NCBI GenBank assembly: GCA_027322565.1
Contig: DAHVRG010000310.1
Span: forward strand, 1 to 12,773
DNA from: Georgenia sp.
GTDB taxonomy: Bacteria > Actinomycetota > Actinomycetes > Actinomycetales > Actinomycetaceae
Length of the DNA stretch: 12,773 nt
Reading direction: 5' to 3'
Position 1 is the stretch's first letter, and every line of letters starts with the position of its first letter. The notes under the pieces were generated by a model, which was not told where the DNA came from, did no database searches, and saw only the letters and a program-made list of their open reading frames with translations. Below, one piece after another: positions 6,756 to 12,773 of this stretch. Both the position numbers and the translations under genes were made by a program.

Positions 6756-6806
6756 GCGGATCACGGGCCCAGGTCCAGGCCCGTCACCGGTGCTCCCGGG
6801 ATCCGC
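6756..6806 (-). terminator. Structured intergenic element, possible terminator or leader
   Basis: Two nested perfect 7-bp arms are present: GCGGATC (6756-6762) pairs with GATCCGC (6800-6806), and ACGGGCC (6763-6769) pairs with GGCCCGT (6778-6784) around an 8-nt loop. Together they make a 14-bp GC-rich stem interrupted by a one-sided 15-nt bulge (6785-6799). It lies just past the MFS transporter stop and before the importer operon on the same strand. No T-run follows, so a Rho-independent terminator is possible but not clear; a cis-regulatory leader of the importer is the alternative. Confidence 0.45.
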
Positions 6807-6814
6807 GGGACACT

Positions 6815-8242
6815 CTACTCCCTGGCGCGGCGGCCGGACTCGTCGCTCATCTCCTCCAGCTCGCGTCCCTTCGTCTCGGGGACCTGCCAGAGCACGAAGA
6901 GCAGGGAGAGCACCGCGAACAGCGCGTAGAGGCCGTAGGCGAGGCTGAGACCGACCGCCGCGAGGCTGGGGAAGGTCGTCGAGACGATGAAGTTCGCCAC
7001 CCAGTTCGCCGCCGAGGCGACCGACACGGCCGTCGCCCGGATCTTGTTCGGGAACATCTCCCCGAGCATCACCCACATAATCGGGCCCCACGTCGCGCCG
7101 AAGGACACGACGTAGAGGTTCGCCGCGACCAGCGCGATGGGTCCCCACGGCTGCGGCAGCGACGCGGAGTCGCCGGTGCCCTGCGCCTGGGAGAACGCCA
7201 CGGCCATCGTCGCCAGCGTCACCGCCATGCCGACCGAGCCGAAGAGGAGCAGCGGCCGGCGCCCGACCTTGTCGACGAGGAGGATCGCCACGACCGTGAC
7301 GAGCACGTTCGTCACCGAGGTGATGACCGACGTCGTCAGGGCCTCGCTCTCCTCGAAGCCGACGGAGCGCCACAGCGTGGTGGAGTAGTAGAAGATGACG
7401 TTGATCCCGACGAACTGCTGGAACACCGCCAGCGCAATGCCCACCCAGACGATCGGCTTGAGCCCCAGCGACCCGCCGCGCAGGTCGCGGAGGGACTCGC
7501 GGGCCTCGCGCTGGAGGGACTGGCGGATCTCCCTGATCTTCGCGGCGGCGTCCCGCACGCCGGTGTACCGGGTGAGGACGTCGGCGGCCTCCTCCTCCCG
7601 CTCCTGGTCGACGAGGTAGCGCGGGGACTCCGGGATGGTCAGTGCGAAGAGCCCGTAGAGCACGGCGGGCACCGCCTCGGCCAGGAACATCCACCGCCAC
7701 GCCTCGCGTCCGAGCCAGAGCACCTCGGCCGCGCCACCCGCCGAGCCGGCGAGGAACGCGTCGGAGAGCAGCGCGGCGAAGATGCCCAGGACGATCGCCA
7801 GCTGCTGCAGGGAGCCCAGGCGGCCGCGGACGTCGGCGGGGGAGACCTCGGCGATGTAGGCGGGGGCGATGACCGAGGCCGCCCCGACGCCCAGGCCGCC
7901 GAGGGCGCGCCAGGCGATGAGGTCCCAGGTGCCGAACGCCAGCCCGGAGCCGATGGCCGAGGCGGTGAAGAGCACCGCGGCGACGACCATGACGCGTACC
8001 CGGCCCTGGCGGGCGGCGAGCGGACCGGCGAACCACGCACCGGCGACGCAGCCGAGCAGCGCGGAGGAGACGGCGAAGCCCTGGAGGAACCCGCTGATGC
8101 CGAAGTCCTCGCTCATCGCGTCGATGGCGCCGTTGATGACCGCGGTGTCGAAGCCGAAGAGGAAGCCGCCGAGGGCGGCGGCGAGGCTGATGCCGAGGAT
8201 CCGGGCGTTGAACGACGTCGGTGCACTCTCCGTCCTGCTCAT
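6815..8242 (-). CDS. MFS sugar-porter family permease
   Basis: A 475-residue, 12-helix major facilitator of the sugar porter family (XylE/GlcP/GalP relatives), expected to bring a sugar or polyol in with protons across the cytoplasmic membrane. Landmarks in order are GGFLFGFDTAVINGAI at 25-40 in helix 1, RALGGLGVGAAS near 112-123, the PESPRYL motif at 204-210 at the end of helix 6, QQFVGINVIFYYS from residue 275 with the sugar-contacting QQ and N of the family, DKVGRRP near 324-330, and PETKGRELEEM after helix 12. Length and motifs are full, so it looks intact. The start ATG 8242 has a strong GGAGGGG site a few bases upstream. The exact sugar cannot be read from sequence. It lies on the same strand as proC upstream and the ABC importer downstream, but a hairpin on each side suggests it is transcribed separately. 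Confidence 0.93.
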   Translation of the reverse strand: MSRTESAPTSFNARILGISLAAALGGFLFGFDTAVINGAIDAMSEDFGISGFLQGFAVSSALLGCVAGAWFAGPLAARQGRVRVMVVAAVLFTASAIGSGLAFGTWDLIAWRALGGLGVGAASVIAPAYIAEVSPADVRGRLGSLQQLAIVLGIFAALLSDAFLAGSAGGAAEVLWLGREAWRWMFLAEAVPAVLYGLFALTIPESPRYLVDQEREEEAADVLTRYTGVRDAAAKIREIRQSLQREARESLRDLRGGSLGLKPIVWVGIALAVFQQFVGINVIFYYSTTLWRSVGFEESEALTTSVITSVTNVLVTVVAILLVDKVGRRPLLLFGSVGMAVTLATMAVAFSQAQGTGDSASLPQPWGPIALVAANLYVVSFGATWGPIMWVMLGEMFPNKIRATAVSVASAANWVANFIVSTTFPSLAAVGLSLAYGLYALFAVLSLLFVLWQVPETKGRELEEMSDESGRRARE

Positions 8243-8278
8243 CGTCCCCTCCTCGGCGTGCCGTGTCCCGCACGCTAA

Positions 8279-8304
8279 CCCCGACCGACGGCGTCGGCAC
8301 GGGG
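8279..8304 (-). terminator. Hairpin after proC, candidate terminator
   Basis: A two-part stem starts eight bases past the proC stop. CCCCG (8279-8283) pairs with CGGGG (8300-8304), and, after a small internal loop, CCGAC (8285-8289) pairs with GTCGG (8293-8297) around a GGC loop. There is only a two-T stretch after it on the minus strand, which is common for actinobacterial terminators. Confidence 0.5.
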
Positions 8305-8311
8305 AGGGACG

Positions 8312-9127
8312 TCAGCCGGCGAGCTCCCGGTCCCGGTCGACGACGGCCTGGACCCCGCGGACGACCGCGGGGGAGAAGCCCGCCTCCTCCATCGCGACGA
8401 CCCCGGCGATCGTTGTGCCCGCCGGCGAGCACACCATGTCGACGAGGTCGGCAGGCGTGACGCCGTCGTCCGCGCGCTCGAGCACCATCCGGGCGCTGCC
8501 GAGCACGGCCTGCGCGGCGATCCGGGTGGCCAGCGCCTTGGGCATCCCGCCGCGCACCGCCCCGCGGGCCAGGGCGTCGACGAAGGTGAAGACGAACGCG
8601 GGGGAGGAGCCGGCGATCGCGGTGAAGACGGCGAAGTCGTGCTCCGGGAGCTCGACGGCCTCCCCGACGGCGCCGAAGATCTCGACGACCCGGGCGACGT
8701 CCTCGGCGCTCGCGGCGGCGTTGCCGCACACCGCGGCCATGCCCGCACCGACCTGGGCGTTGACGTTCGGCATGACCCGGACGACGGGGACGTCCGCGCC
8801 GGGCAGGTGCTGCTCGAGTGCGGCCAGGGTGATGCCCGCCGCGATGGACACGAGCAGCGGCCGGCGCTCGCCGACGGCGCCGGCGAGCTCGTCGAGGACG
8901 CCGTGCAGCACCTGCGGCTTGACCGCCAGCACGACGACATCGCTGTCCCGCACGAGAGCCTCGGCGGAGGGGGCGACCGCTGCGCCGACGTCGTCGGCCA
9001 GCGCCTGCGCCACGGGTGCGTGGACGTCGAAGAGGAGGACGTCGTCCCCGGCGACGACACCCGCCGCGGTGACGCCGCGGACGATGGCACCGGCCATGGT
9101 GCCCGCTCCGATGAACCCGATGGTCAT
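8312..9127 (-). CDS. proC: Pyrroline-5-carboxylate reductase
   Basis: Last enzyme of proline synthesis, reducing 1-pyrroline-5-carboxylate to L-proline with NAD(P)H in the cytoplasm. The 271-residue product is the usual length. It has the Rossmann motif FIGAGTMAGAIVRG from residue 5, VVLAVKPQ, SIAAGI, RVMPNVNAQVGAGM, the active-site helix TAIAGSSPAF (usual form GSGPAY) and the C-terminal family signature SPAGTTIAGVVAMEEAGF. ATG 9127 is chosen over an upstream in-frame start at 9220 because AGGGAGG sits just before it and the Rossmann fold begins at residue 2; the extra 31 residues are not family-like. It appears to be a single-gene unit, with hairpin-rich gaps on both sides. It has no obvious functional link to its neighbours. 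Confidence 0.96.
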   Translation of the reverse strand: MTIGFIGAGTMAGAIVRGVTAAGVVAGDDVLLFDVHAPVAQALADDVGAAVAPSAEALVRDSDVVVLAVKPQVLHGVLDELAGAVGERRPLLVSIAAGITLAALEQHLPGADVPVVRVMPNVNAQVGAGMAAVCGNAAASAEDVARVVEIFGAVGEAVELPEHDFAVFTAIAGSSPAFVFTFVDALARGAVRGGMPKALATRIAAQAVLGSARMVLERADDGVTPADLVDMVCSPAGTTIAGVVAMEEAGFSPAVVRGVQAVVDRDRELAG

Positions 9128-9288
9128 GCTGCCTCCCTGCGCTGCGAACCGCCAGAGTACCGCCGGGTGGCCGGCCGCCCGGCCGGGCACCATCGGGGTC
9201 CGTCGCCCCCCACCGCTCACCGCCCGTCCGTCGTGCCCTCATCACCCGCGCTTCCGGCGGGTTCGGCGCCGGAGGCCGGCCGGACCGC
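9128..9288. other. Intergenic region upstream of proC
   Basis: This 161-nt gap contains the proC ribosome binding site next to 9127, a GC-rich hairpin GGCCGG-CCGC-CCGGCC at 9169-9184, and a stronger hairpin near 9251-9275 annotated separately. The proC promoter should lie here, but I see no clear -35/-10 pair. Confidence 0.4.
9251..9275 (-). terminator. Hairpin downstream of the WXG-type gene cluster
   Basis: CTTCCGGC (9251-9258) pairs with GCCGGAGG (9268-9275), eight pairs including one G-T, around a 9-nt loop, 14 bases past the stop of the last cluster gene. It is a plausible end for the four-gene minus-strand transcript. No T-run follows. Confidence 0.45.
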
Positions 9289-9948
9289 TCAGCGGGGCGC
9301 CAGCACGGCGGCGTCCTTGGCCAGGCAGCGTTGGACACGCCGCGCCCCGCGCCACAGCGCCACGGCGGGGACCGCGCACAGCACCGTGAACGCCGCTGCG
9401 ACGAAACCGGTGAGGACGCTCAGCGCCGCTGTCACGTCGTCCACGACCCCGACACCCGCGACCGAGTAGCCGACGACACTGGCGGCGACCACCGCGCCCA
9501 GGCCCGCGAGGCTGCACAGGACCACCCGCGGGTAGATCTCCGGTCGGAGCACCGAGAGCAGCTCATGCACCCGGTGTCCCACGGTCGGCTCGGGACGCGG
9601 CACCGGCGTCATCCAGGAGTTCGCGCTGCGGCTGAGGAGGGCGCCGGCACGCAGCAGCTCCACACCCCGCCGCACCGCCCACCAGCCCGCCGCCAGCCCC
9701 AGGAGGACGACGAGCCCCCCGAGGAGGGCGAGCCGGACCGGCTCGCCGTCCGCGACCGTCGAGGTGATGACCAGCGCACCGATCGCCACCGCGACAACGG
9801 CGGCTGCTGCCGCCAGCCAGAGCCCGACCCCGGCGAGCAGGCGGCGCCCGGCCGTGTAGGCGTGCAGCAGCGTGCGGGCGGCCCGGCGGCGGTCGAGCCC
9901 CGGGACGACCTCGAGGTACGGCTCCACCTCGCGCGGGACGAACCGCAC
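9289..9948 (-). CDS. Hypothetical four-helix membrane protein of the WXG-type cluster
   Basis: A 219-residue protein I do not recognise. It has an N-terminal cytoplasmic segment with a basic patch (DRRRAARTLL), then hydrophobic helices at roughly 38-62, 71-92, 141-168 and 173-199. A loop of about 45 residues between helices 2 and 3 contains LLSRSANSWMTPVPRP and a short amphipathic stretch VHELLSVLRPEIYPR. The tail is basic (WRGARRVQRCLAK). It starts on GTG 9948 immediately after the TAG of the preceding gene (TAGGTG), so translation is probably coupled. As the last gene of a cluster with two WXG-type proteins, it may anchor or assist their export, but nothing in the sequence proves that. No catalytic motif is visible. 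Confidence 0.8.
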   Translation of the reverse strand: MRFVPREVEPYLEVVPGLDRRRAARTLLHAYTAGRRLLAGVGLWLAAAAAVVAVAIGALVITSTVADGEPVRLALLGGLVVLLGLAAGWWAVRRGVELLRAGALLSRSANSWMTPVPRPEPTVGHRVHELLSVLRPEIYPRVVLCSLAGLGAVVAASVVGYSVAGVGVVDDVTAALSVLTGFVAAAFTVLCAVPAVALWRGARRVQRCLAKDAAVLAPR

Positions 9949-10635
9949 CTACCGCTCCGGACCTGCGCCGGTCAGGCGGTCGAAGGTCTCGATCACGTCG
10001 GCCAGTCTGCCATCGGTGTCGGGCGGCGTGGTGCCGACCTCGACACCCGCCGCCAGAGAGACCGTCGCCATCGCGAGGAGGTCGCCGTCGCGAGGGTCGT
10101 TCGAGCTGCCCGACACGACGACGACGTCGTGCGGACGGTCCCGCAGCGGGGCGGCGACGACGCAGTGGTGCTGGGAGGCGGTCCCCCACGAGGGGAGCCC
10201 GGCGCCGGGCGGTGCCGGTGGCGGCGTGACGTCGAACCGGGCGAGGACCCCGGTGCGCCCGCCGGGCAGGGCGACGTCCTCGGTGGACGCCGCCCGGCCG
10301 GACACGGCCCGCTCGACGAGCGCGGCAGGGGCGAGCTCACCGCTGCGGACATGCTCGAGGGCGGTGGAGAACGTCCACACCGCGAGCTCGCCGGACACGA
10401 CGGTGAGCACGAGACCCGCCGAGCTCACCCGCGCACCGGCGACCGTCTCGCGTGCGGCGGAGAGCATCCGGTAGAGCTCCTCGGTGTGCGTGTCCCCGAT
10501 CTCCTCGCGGACCGGCTCGACCATCGCCCGCCAGTGGGCGCGGGCGCGCTCCTCGGTGGCGAAGGCGGCGACCTCCACCCAGCCCGGCGGGGTCGGGACC
10601 CACACCACCGGCCGCTGCTGGGCTCTCGTCGTCAT
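9949..10635 (-). CDS. Hypothetical protein of the WXG-type cluster
   Basis: A 228-residue protein of unknown function with no signal peptide or membrane helix. It opens with a Trp/Pro-rich stretch (RPVVWVPTPPGWVEV), then a charged helical part (ATEERARAHWRAMVEPVREEIGD). The remainder is strand-rich, with SSAGLVLTVVSGELAVWTFST, a Pro-rich linker VTPPPAPPGAG and a later segment QHHCVVAAPLRDRPHDVVVVSG followed by DGDLLAMATVSLAAGV. The alternation suggests an alpha/beta domain whose last strands pack together, perhaps a chaperone-like or binding protein. The start ATG 10635 overlaps the stop of the long WXG protein by 4 nt (ATGA), and its TAG directly abuts the GTG of the next gene. Context points to a partner of the WXG proteins; the role is inferred only from that. 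Confidence 0.8.
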   Translation of the reverse strand: MTTRAQQRPVVWVPTPPGWVEVAAFATEERARAHWRAMVEPVREEIGDTHTEELYRMLSAARETVAGARVSSAGLVLTVVSGELAVWTFSTALEHVRSGELAPAALVERAVSGRAASTEDVALPGGRTGVLARFDVTPPPAPPGAGLPSWGTASQHHCVVAAPLRDRPHDVVVVSGSSNDPRDGDLLAMATVSLAAGVEVGTTPPDTDGRLADVIETFDRLTGAGPER

Positions 10636-11819
10636 CGCGCCCCCTCGCGGGCCGCGATGTCGCGCCGCTGCTCGGCGGTGGTGAAGCCGTCCCCGGTGAA
10701 GAGGCTGGAGAACCGCTCGAACATGCGGCCCATCGGGGTGCCGACGTCGTTCATGCTCTCCACGGTGTCGGTGACACTTGTGGCGTCGTCGTAGGCCTTC
10801 CCGACGACGTAGCCGCCGCCGGCGAACGCGGCGACCCAGTCCCACTGGATGCCGAGCGCGGCGACCATCGGGGTGCCACCACCTCCGCCGTAGGCACCGG
10901 CCAGCACGGCGGTGGGGCCCCCGAAGAGCCCGCCGGAGCTCGCCAACGCCTTGAGCTTGCCGAGGGTCGCGCCGAACGCCCCGCCCGCGAGCAGCCCGAC
11001 GAGGCCGGTGAGGAACTCCGTGCCGTCCTCCCGGCCGCCGAGCATCTGTGCTGCGTCGACCGCCACGCCGGCGATGCTCAGCGTGAGGGCGATCTTGCCG
11101 AGCACCGGGGCCAGGGCGGCGAGCGAGGCCCAGCCGAGCGGGGTCGCCACGAGTGCGATGACCGCGGCCACGGCCACGACGACGGCGAGGATGTCGATGA
11201 GGTCCTCGAGCACGGGCAGGACATAGTCCTGGATCCAGTCCTCGATGTCGCCGAGCCACCCGGTGAAGCGCTCCCACAGGCTCTTGTCCGGGGCCTTGGC
11301 GGCGGCGTCGGCGAGGCACGAGGCGACGTACTCGGCCTCGCTGTGGTAGCTCTCCAGCAGCGCCTGCGCCTGGCCCCGGACTCCCTCGAGCACACCGGTC
11401 GCGGCGCCGAGCTGGGCGGCCGGCCCGGCGGTGTCGACGTCGGGGTCGTCGCTGCGCTGCGCGGCCTCGAGGTCGGCGGCGGCGCTCTCCACAGCGGTGA
11501 GGGCGCTCGCCGCCTGCGCCTCGAGGTCTGCGGCCTGCTGCTGGAAGCCGGCGAGCGACGTCGCCCACGTCTCCAGCGCGGCCGCGGCGGCCTCGAAGCT
11601 CTCGGCCGCCGTCGCCACCTGCGGGGTGAGCTCCTCGGACATCGACTCGTGGAAGGCGGTGGCCGTCTCCCCCTGCCAGTCCTGCTGTCCGACCCCGCCG
11701 AGGACGTCGGCGGCCTCCCGGATGGTGGCTGCGGTGGTGCGGACGTGTTCGGCGACCTCCTCGGCGGAGGCGAGGGTCCCGGGCGCGGGGTCGAAGCCGA
11801 GCGTGGGGTAGCTCGCCAT
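10632..11819 (-). CDS. Long WXG-motif protein with C-terminal membrane segments
   Basis: A 395-residue protein. The first 125 residues or so form a WXG100-like helical hairpin with WQG at 48-50 (QQDWQGETATAFH), flanked by long Ala/Glu-rich helices (AAESFEAAAAALETWATSLAG). A linker and another helix reach about residue 175, then LWERFTGWLGDIEDWIQDYV leads into hydrophobic segments near 207-226 and 236-257, followed by a Gly/Ala-rich hydrophobic region at 268-345 with a five-Gly run at 311-315. The last 50 residues are polar (VESMNDVGTPMGRMFERFSS). WXG proteins are substrates of type VII (ESX-like) secretion, and fusions of this hairpin to long C-terminal regions include membrane-acting and toxic effectors; I see no enzymatic domain here. 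ATG 11819 overlaps the upstream TGA by one base; GTG 11822 is the alternative start. No ESX machinery gene is in the window. Confidence 0.82.
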   Translation of the reverse strand: MASYPTLGFDPAPGTLASAEEVAEHVRTTAATIREAADVLGGVGQQDWQGETATAFHESMSEELTPQVATAAESFEAAAAALETWATSLAGFQQQAADLEAQAASALTAVESAAADLEAAQRSDDPDVDTAGPAAQLGAATGVLEGVRGQAQALLESYHSEAEYVASCLADAAAKAPDKSLWERFTGWLGDIEDWIQDYVLPVLEDLIDILAVVVAVAAVIALVATPLGWASLAALAPVLGKIALTLSIAGVAVDAAQMLGGREDGTEFLTGLVGLLAGGAFGATLGKLKALASSGGLFGGPTAVLAGAYGGGGGTPMVAALGIQWDWVAAFAGGGYVVGKAYDDATSVTDTVESMNDVGTPMGRMFERFSSLFTGDGFTTAEQRRDIAAREGAR

Positions 11820-12142
11820 CACAGCACCTCCGGGACCGGGCCGCTGTCGCCGCCGCCACCGGACCGCAGGACGTCCGCGAGCCCGCCGTCGAGGTCGGCG
11901 AAGCCCTCGGCGATGAGAGCCAGGCCCTCCGCGCCGTTGCCGGCGGCCTCGGCAAGCTTGTCGATGCCGTGCTCCCACTCCTTGCCGAAGGTGACCAGCC
12001 CCGCGCGCAGCTGCTCGTTGCCGGTGATGTCCTGGGGCATCGACGCCATCACGGCCGTCGTGCCGCAGAGCACCTCCCGGATGTTCTCCAGCGTCGTCCT
12101 CGTCGACGCCAGGGCGTCACCGTCGATGTACAGGTCGACCAC
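11819..12142 (-). CDS. Small WXG100-like protein
   Basis: A 107-residue, all-helical protein resembling the small ESX/WXG100-like proteins of actinobacteria: an opening VDLYIDGDALASTR, a first long helix, a turn region ASMPQDITGN, a second helix with FGKEWEHGIDKL, and an acidic/Gly tail GGGGDSGPVPEVL. The Trp at 56 sits where family members carry the central Trp, although the strict W-x-G triplet is not kept. Such proteins usually pair with a longer WXG partner and are exported by type VII secretion. GTG 12142 is preferred because GGAGG lies 8 nt upstream of it; the ATG at 12148 would have only two bases after that site, but it remains possible and would add two residues. It is first in the four-gene cluster, and its TGA overlaps the next ATG by one base. 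Confidence 0.75.
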   Translation of the reverse strand: MVDLYIDGDALASTRTTLENIREVLCGTTAVMASMPQDITGNEQLRAGLVTFGKEWEHGIDKLAEAAGNGAEGLALIAEGFADLDGGLADVLRSGGGGDSGPVPEVL

Positions 12143-12280
12143 GTGCATCTCCTCCCCGGACGTGCCCGTGCACATCCCGCCGAAACCATGATGGCGACAC
12201 GCGTCGGGGTTGCCCAGCCTCCGGCATGGGGAGTTCTCCCTATCCCCGGGCACGGGCCGCGTGCCGTAACGCCGAGCGGC
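12143..12280. other. Divergent spacer between the WXG cluster and ileS
   Basis: The left end holds the strong Shine-Dalgarno GGGGAGGAG of the WXG cluster on the minus strand. Two dyads are visible: GGGAG-TT-CTCCC at 12229-12240 and GGCACG-GGCCG-CGTGCC at 12249-12265. Either could be an operator for one of the divergent promoters. I find no clear minus-strand promoter and no small gene here. Confidence 0.4.
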
Positions 12281-12286
12281 TACACT
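12281..12286 (+). promoter_or_regulatory. Candidate -10 element of the ileS promoter
   Basis: TACACT matches the TAnnnT pattern of a vegetative -10 box and lies about 12 nt before the purine-rich start of the T-box leader, so transcription would begin near 12293. No good -35 match is seen at the expected distance; a weak -35 is common in actinobacteria. Confidence 0.45.
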
Positions 12287-12292
12287 CGCCTG

Positions 12293-12523
12293 AGCAAAGG
12301 CAGTGACCCGGCCATCACCGGTGAGCCGCCGGAAGAACAGGGCGCCAGCCCCCAGTAGACCCGGCCGGTAGCGGACCGTCATCTCCGCACTGGAGCGGCC
12401 CCGGGCCGCGGCAGCCGCCGCGGACCCGACGGCAAGCGAGGTGGTACCGCGGCAGCGGACCCGTCCGAGGCGGGTGCGTCGTCGTCCTCGCACCACGTAC
12501 GACGACGAGGAGCACCACCGCCC
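12293..12523 (+). promoter_or_regulatory. T-box riboswitch (Ile-specific) controlling ileS
   Basis: RNA leader that reads the charging state of tRNA-Ile. The conserved T-box AGGTGGTACCGCGG lies at 12439-12452; its UGGU (12442-12445) can pair with the uncharged ACCA end, consistent with discriminator A73 of tRNA-Ile. Near the 5' end AGTGA (12302-12306) is followed by a short stem CCGG (12308-12311) / CCGG (12318-12321) whose 6-nt loop displays ATC (12314-12316), an isoleucine codon, followed by a purine. This is the ultrashort Stem I layout described for actinobacterial ileS leaders. There is no terminator hairpin with a T-run; instead the ribosome binding site can be masked (see 12477-12512). 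Control is therefore most likely at translation. Confidence 0.88.
12477..12512 (+). promoter_or_regulatory. Shine-Dalgarno-sequestering hairpin of the ileS T-box
   Basis: The ileS ribosome binding site GAGGAG (12507-12512) lies 11 nt before ATG 12524. CGTCGTCGT (12477-12485) can pair perfectly with ACGACGACG (12499-12507), and alternatively TCCTCG (12485-12490) can pair with CGAGGA (12506-12511), covering the site. This fits the sequestrator of a translational T-box that opens when uncharged tRNA stabilises the upstream antisequestrator. Confidence 0.6.
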
Positions 12524-12773
12524 ATGGCTGCTGAGCCCACCCCCGCATCCGCCCCCCGCTACCCGCGCCACCGGGACGACCGCGAGATCCCCGCCTCCCC
12601 GCGCTTCCCCGCGCTCGAGCAGGAGGTGCTCGCCTACTGGAAGGCGGATGACACCTTCCAGGCGTCGATCGACCAGCGGCCGGCCGGGGAGAACGGCAGC
12701 AACGAGTTCGTCTTCTACGACGGCCCGCCGTTCGCCAACGGGCTGCCGCACTACGGGCACCTGCTCACCGGGT
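12524..12773 (+). CDS. ileS: Isoleucyl-tRNA synthetase, N-terminal part (runs off right edge)
   Basis: Class Ia synthetase that charges tRNA-Ile. Only the first 83 codons are in the window. After a short Pro-rich leader come [19 protein letters not shown] and the diagnostic [20 protein letters not shown] with the HIGH-type motif HYGH at residues 76-79, which separates IleS from ValS and LeuS. The start is ATG 12524 with GAGGAG 11 nt upstream, a slightly long spacing. The Ile-specific T-box leader directly upstream independently supports the assignment. The editing domain, KMSKS and C-terminal zinc domain are outside the window. Confidence 0.96.
   Translation, partial: MAAEPTPASAPRYPRHRDDREIPASPRFPALEQEVLAYWKADDTFQASIDQRPAGENGSNEFVFYDGPPFANGLPHYGHLLTG

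Noticed and set aside
6704..6814. Possible cobalamin riboswitch ahead of the BtuFCD-like operon, which would make it a B12 importer.
   Set aside because: The leader is only 111 nt and I find no GCCACTG-type B12 box, so nothing in the sequence supports B12 control. This does not exclude B12 as substrate.
8312..9220. A longer proC starting at 9220.
   Set aside because: The additional 31 residues are not family-like and the best ribosome binding site is directly before ATG 9127.
1..12773. CRISPR arrays, insertion sequences, tRNA or rRNA genes.
   Set aside because: No regularly spaced repeats, transposase genes, terminal inverted repeats or cloverleaf sequences were seen on either strand.

Overview
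The window comes from a high-GC Gram-positive bacterium, an actinobacterium. The evidence is roughly 75% GC in typical genes, many GTG starts, 1-4 nt gene overlaps, F420-dependent enzymes, WXG-type proteins and a translational-type T-box in front of ileS. The gene set resembles Micrococcales (for example the Intrasporangiaceae/Ornithinimicrobium group), but the genus is an inference I cannot confirm.

Layout. (1) 1-959, minus: the N-terminal part of valyl-tRNA synthetase, running off the left edge. (2) 1077-3741, plus: a translationally coupled trio of a G6PDH-family F420-dependent oxidoreductase, stand-alone CofE (F420-0:gamma-glutamyl ligase) and a lower-GC gene carrying the R / STS / ExE signature of an ADP-ribosyltransferase. 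(3) 3763-6703, minus and convergent: a three-gene BtuCD/FecCD-type ABC importer (lipoprotein, permease, ATPase). Beside cofE it fits the cassette proposed in the literature to import F420-0. (4) 6815-8242, minus: an MFS sugar-porter permease. (5) 8312-9127, minus: proC. (6) 9289-12142, minus: a tightly overlapping four-gene cluster with a small WXG100-like protein, a long WXG-motif protein with membrane segments, an unrecognised soluble protein and a four-helix membrane protein. (7) 12281-12773, plus: promoter, T-box leader and the first 83 codons of isoleucyl-tRNA synthetase.

How they may work together. Genes of regions 2 and 3 read as a cofactor-salvage unit. The importer would bring in F420-0 released by other microbes, CofE would add the glutamate tail that keeps the cofactor in the cell, and the adjacent oxidoreductase would use it. 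No other F420 biosynthesis gene (fbiA/cofD, fbiC/cofGH, cofC) is in the window, so the genome-wide absence of these genes is the key test. The ADP-ribosyltransferase-like gene sits exactly between the two halves. It shares a 4-nt overlap with cofE, and at its 3' end there is a 25-bp tandem duplication of the end of the importer ATPase gene, which suggests a recombination or insertion boundary. The four-gene WXG cluster looks like a type VII-secretion-type substrate locus of unknown function. valS and ileS at the two ends point outward.
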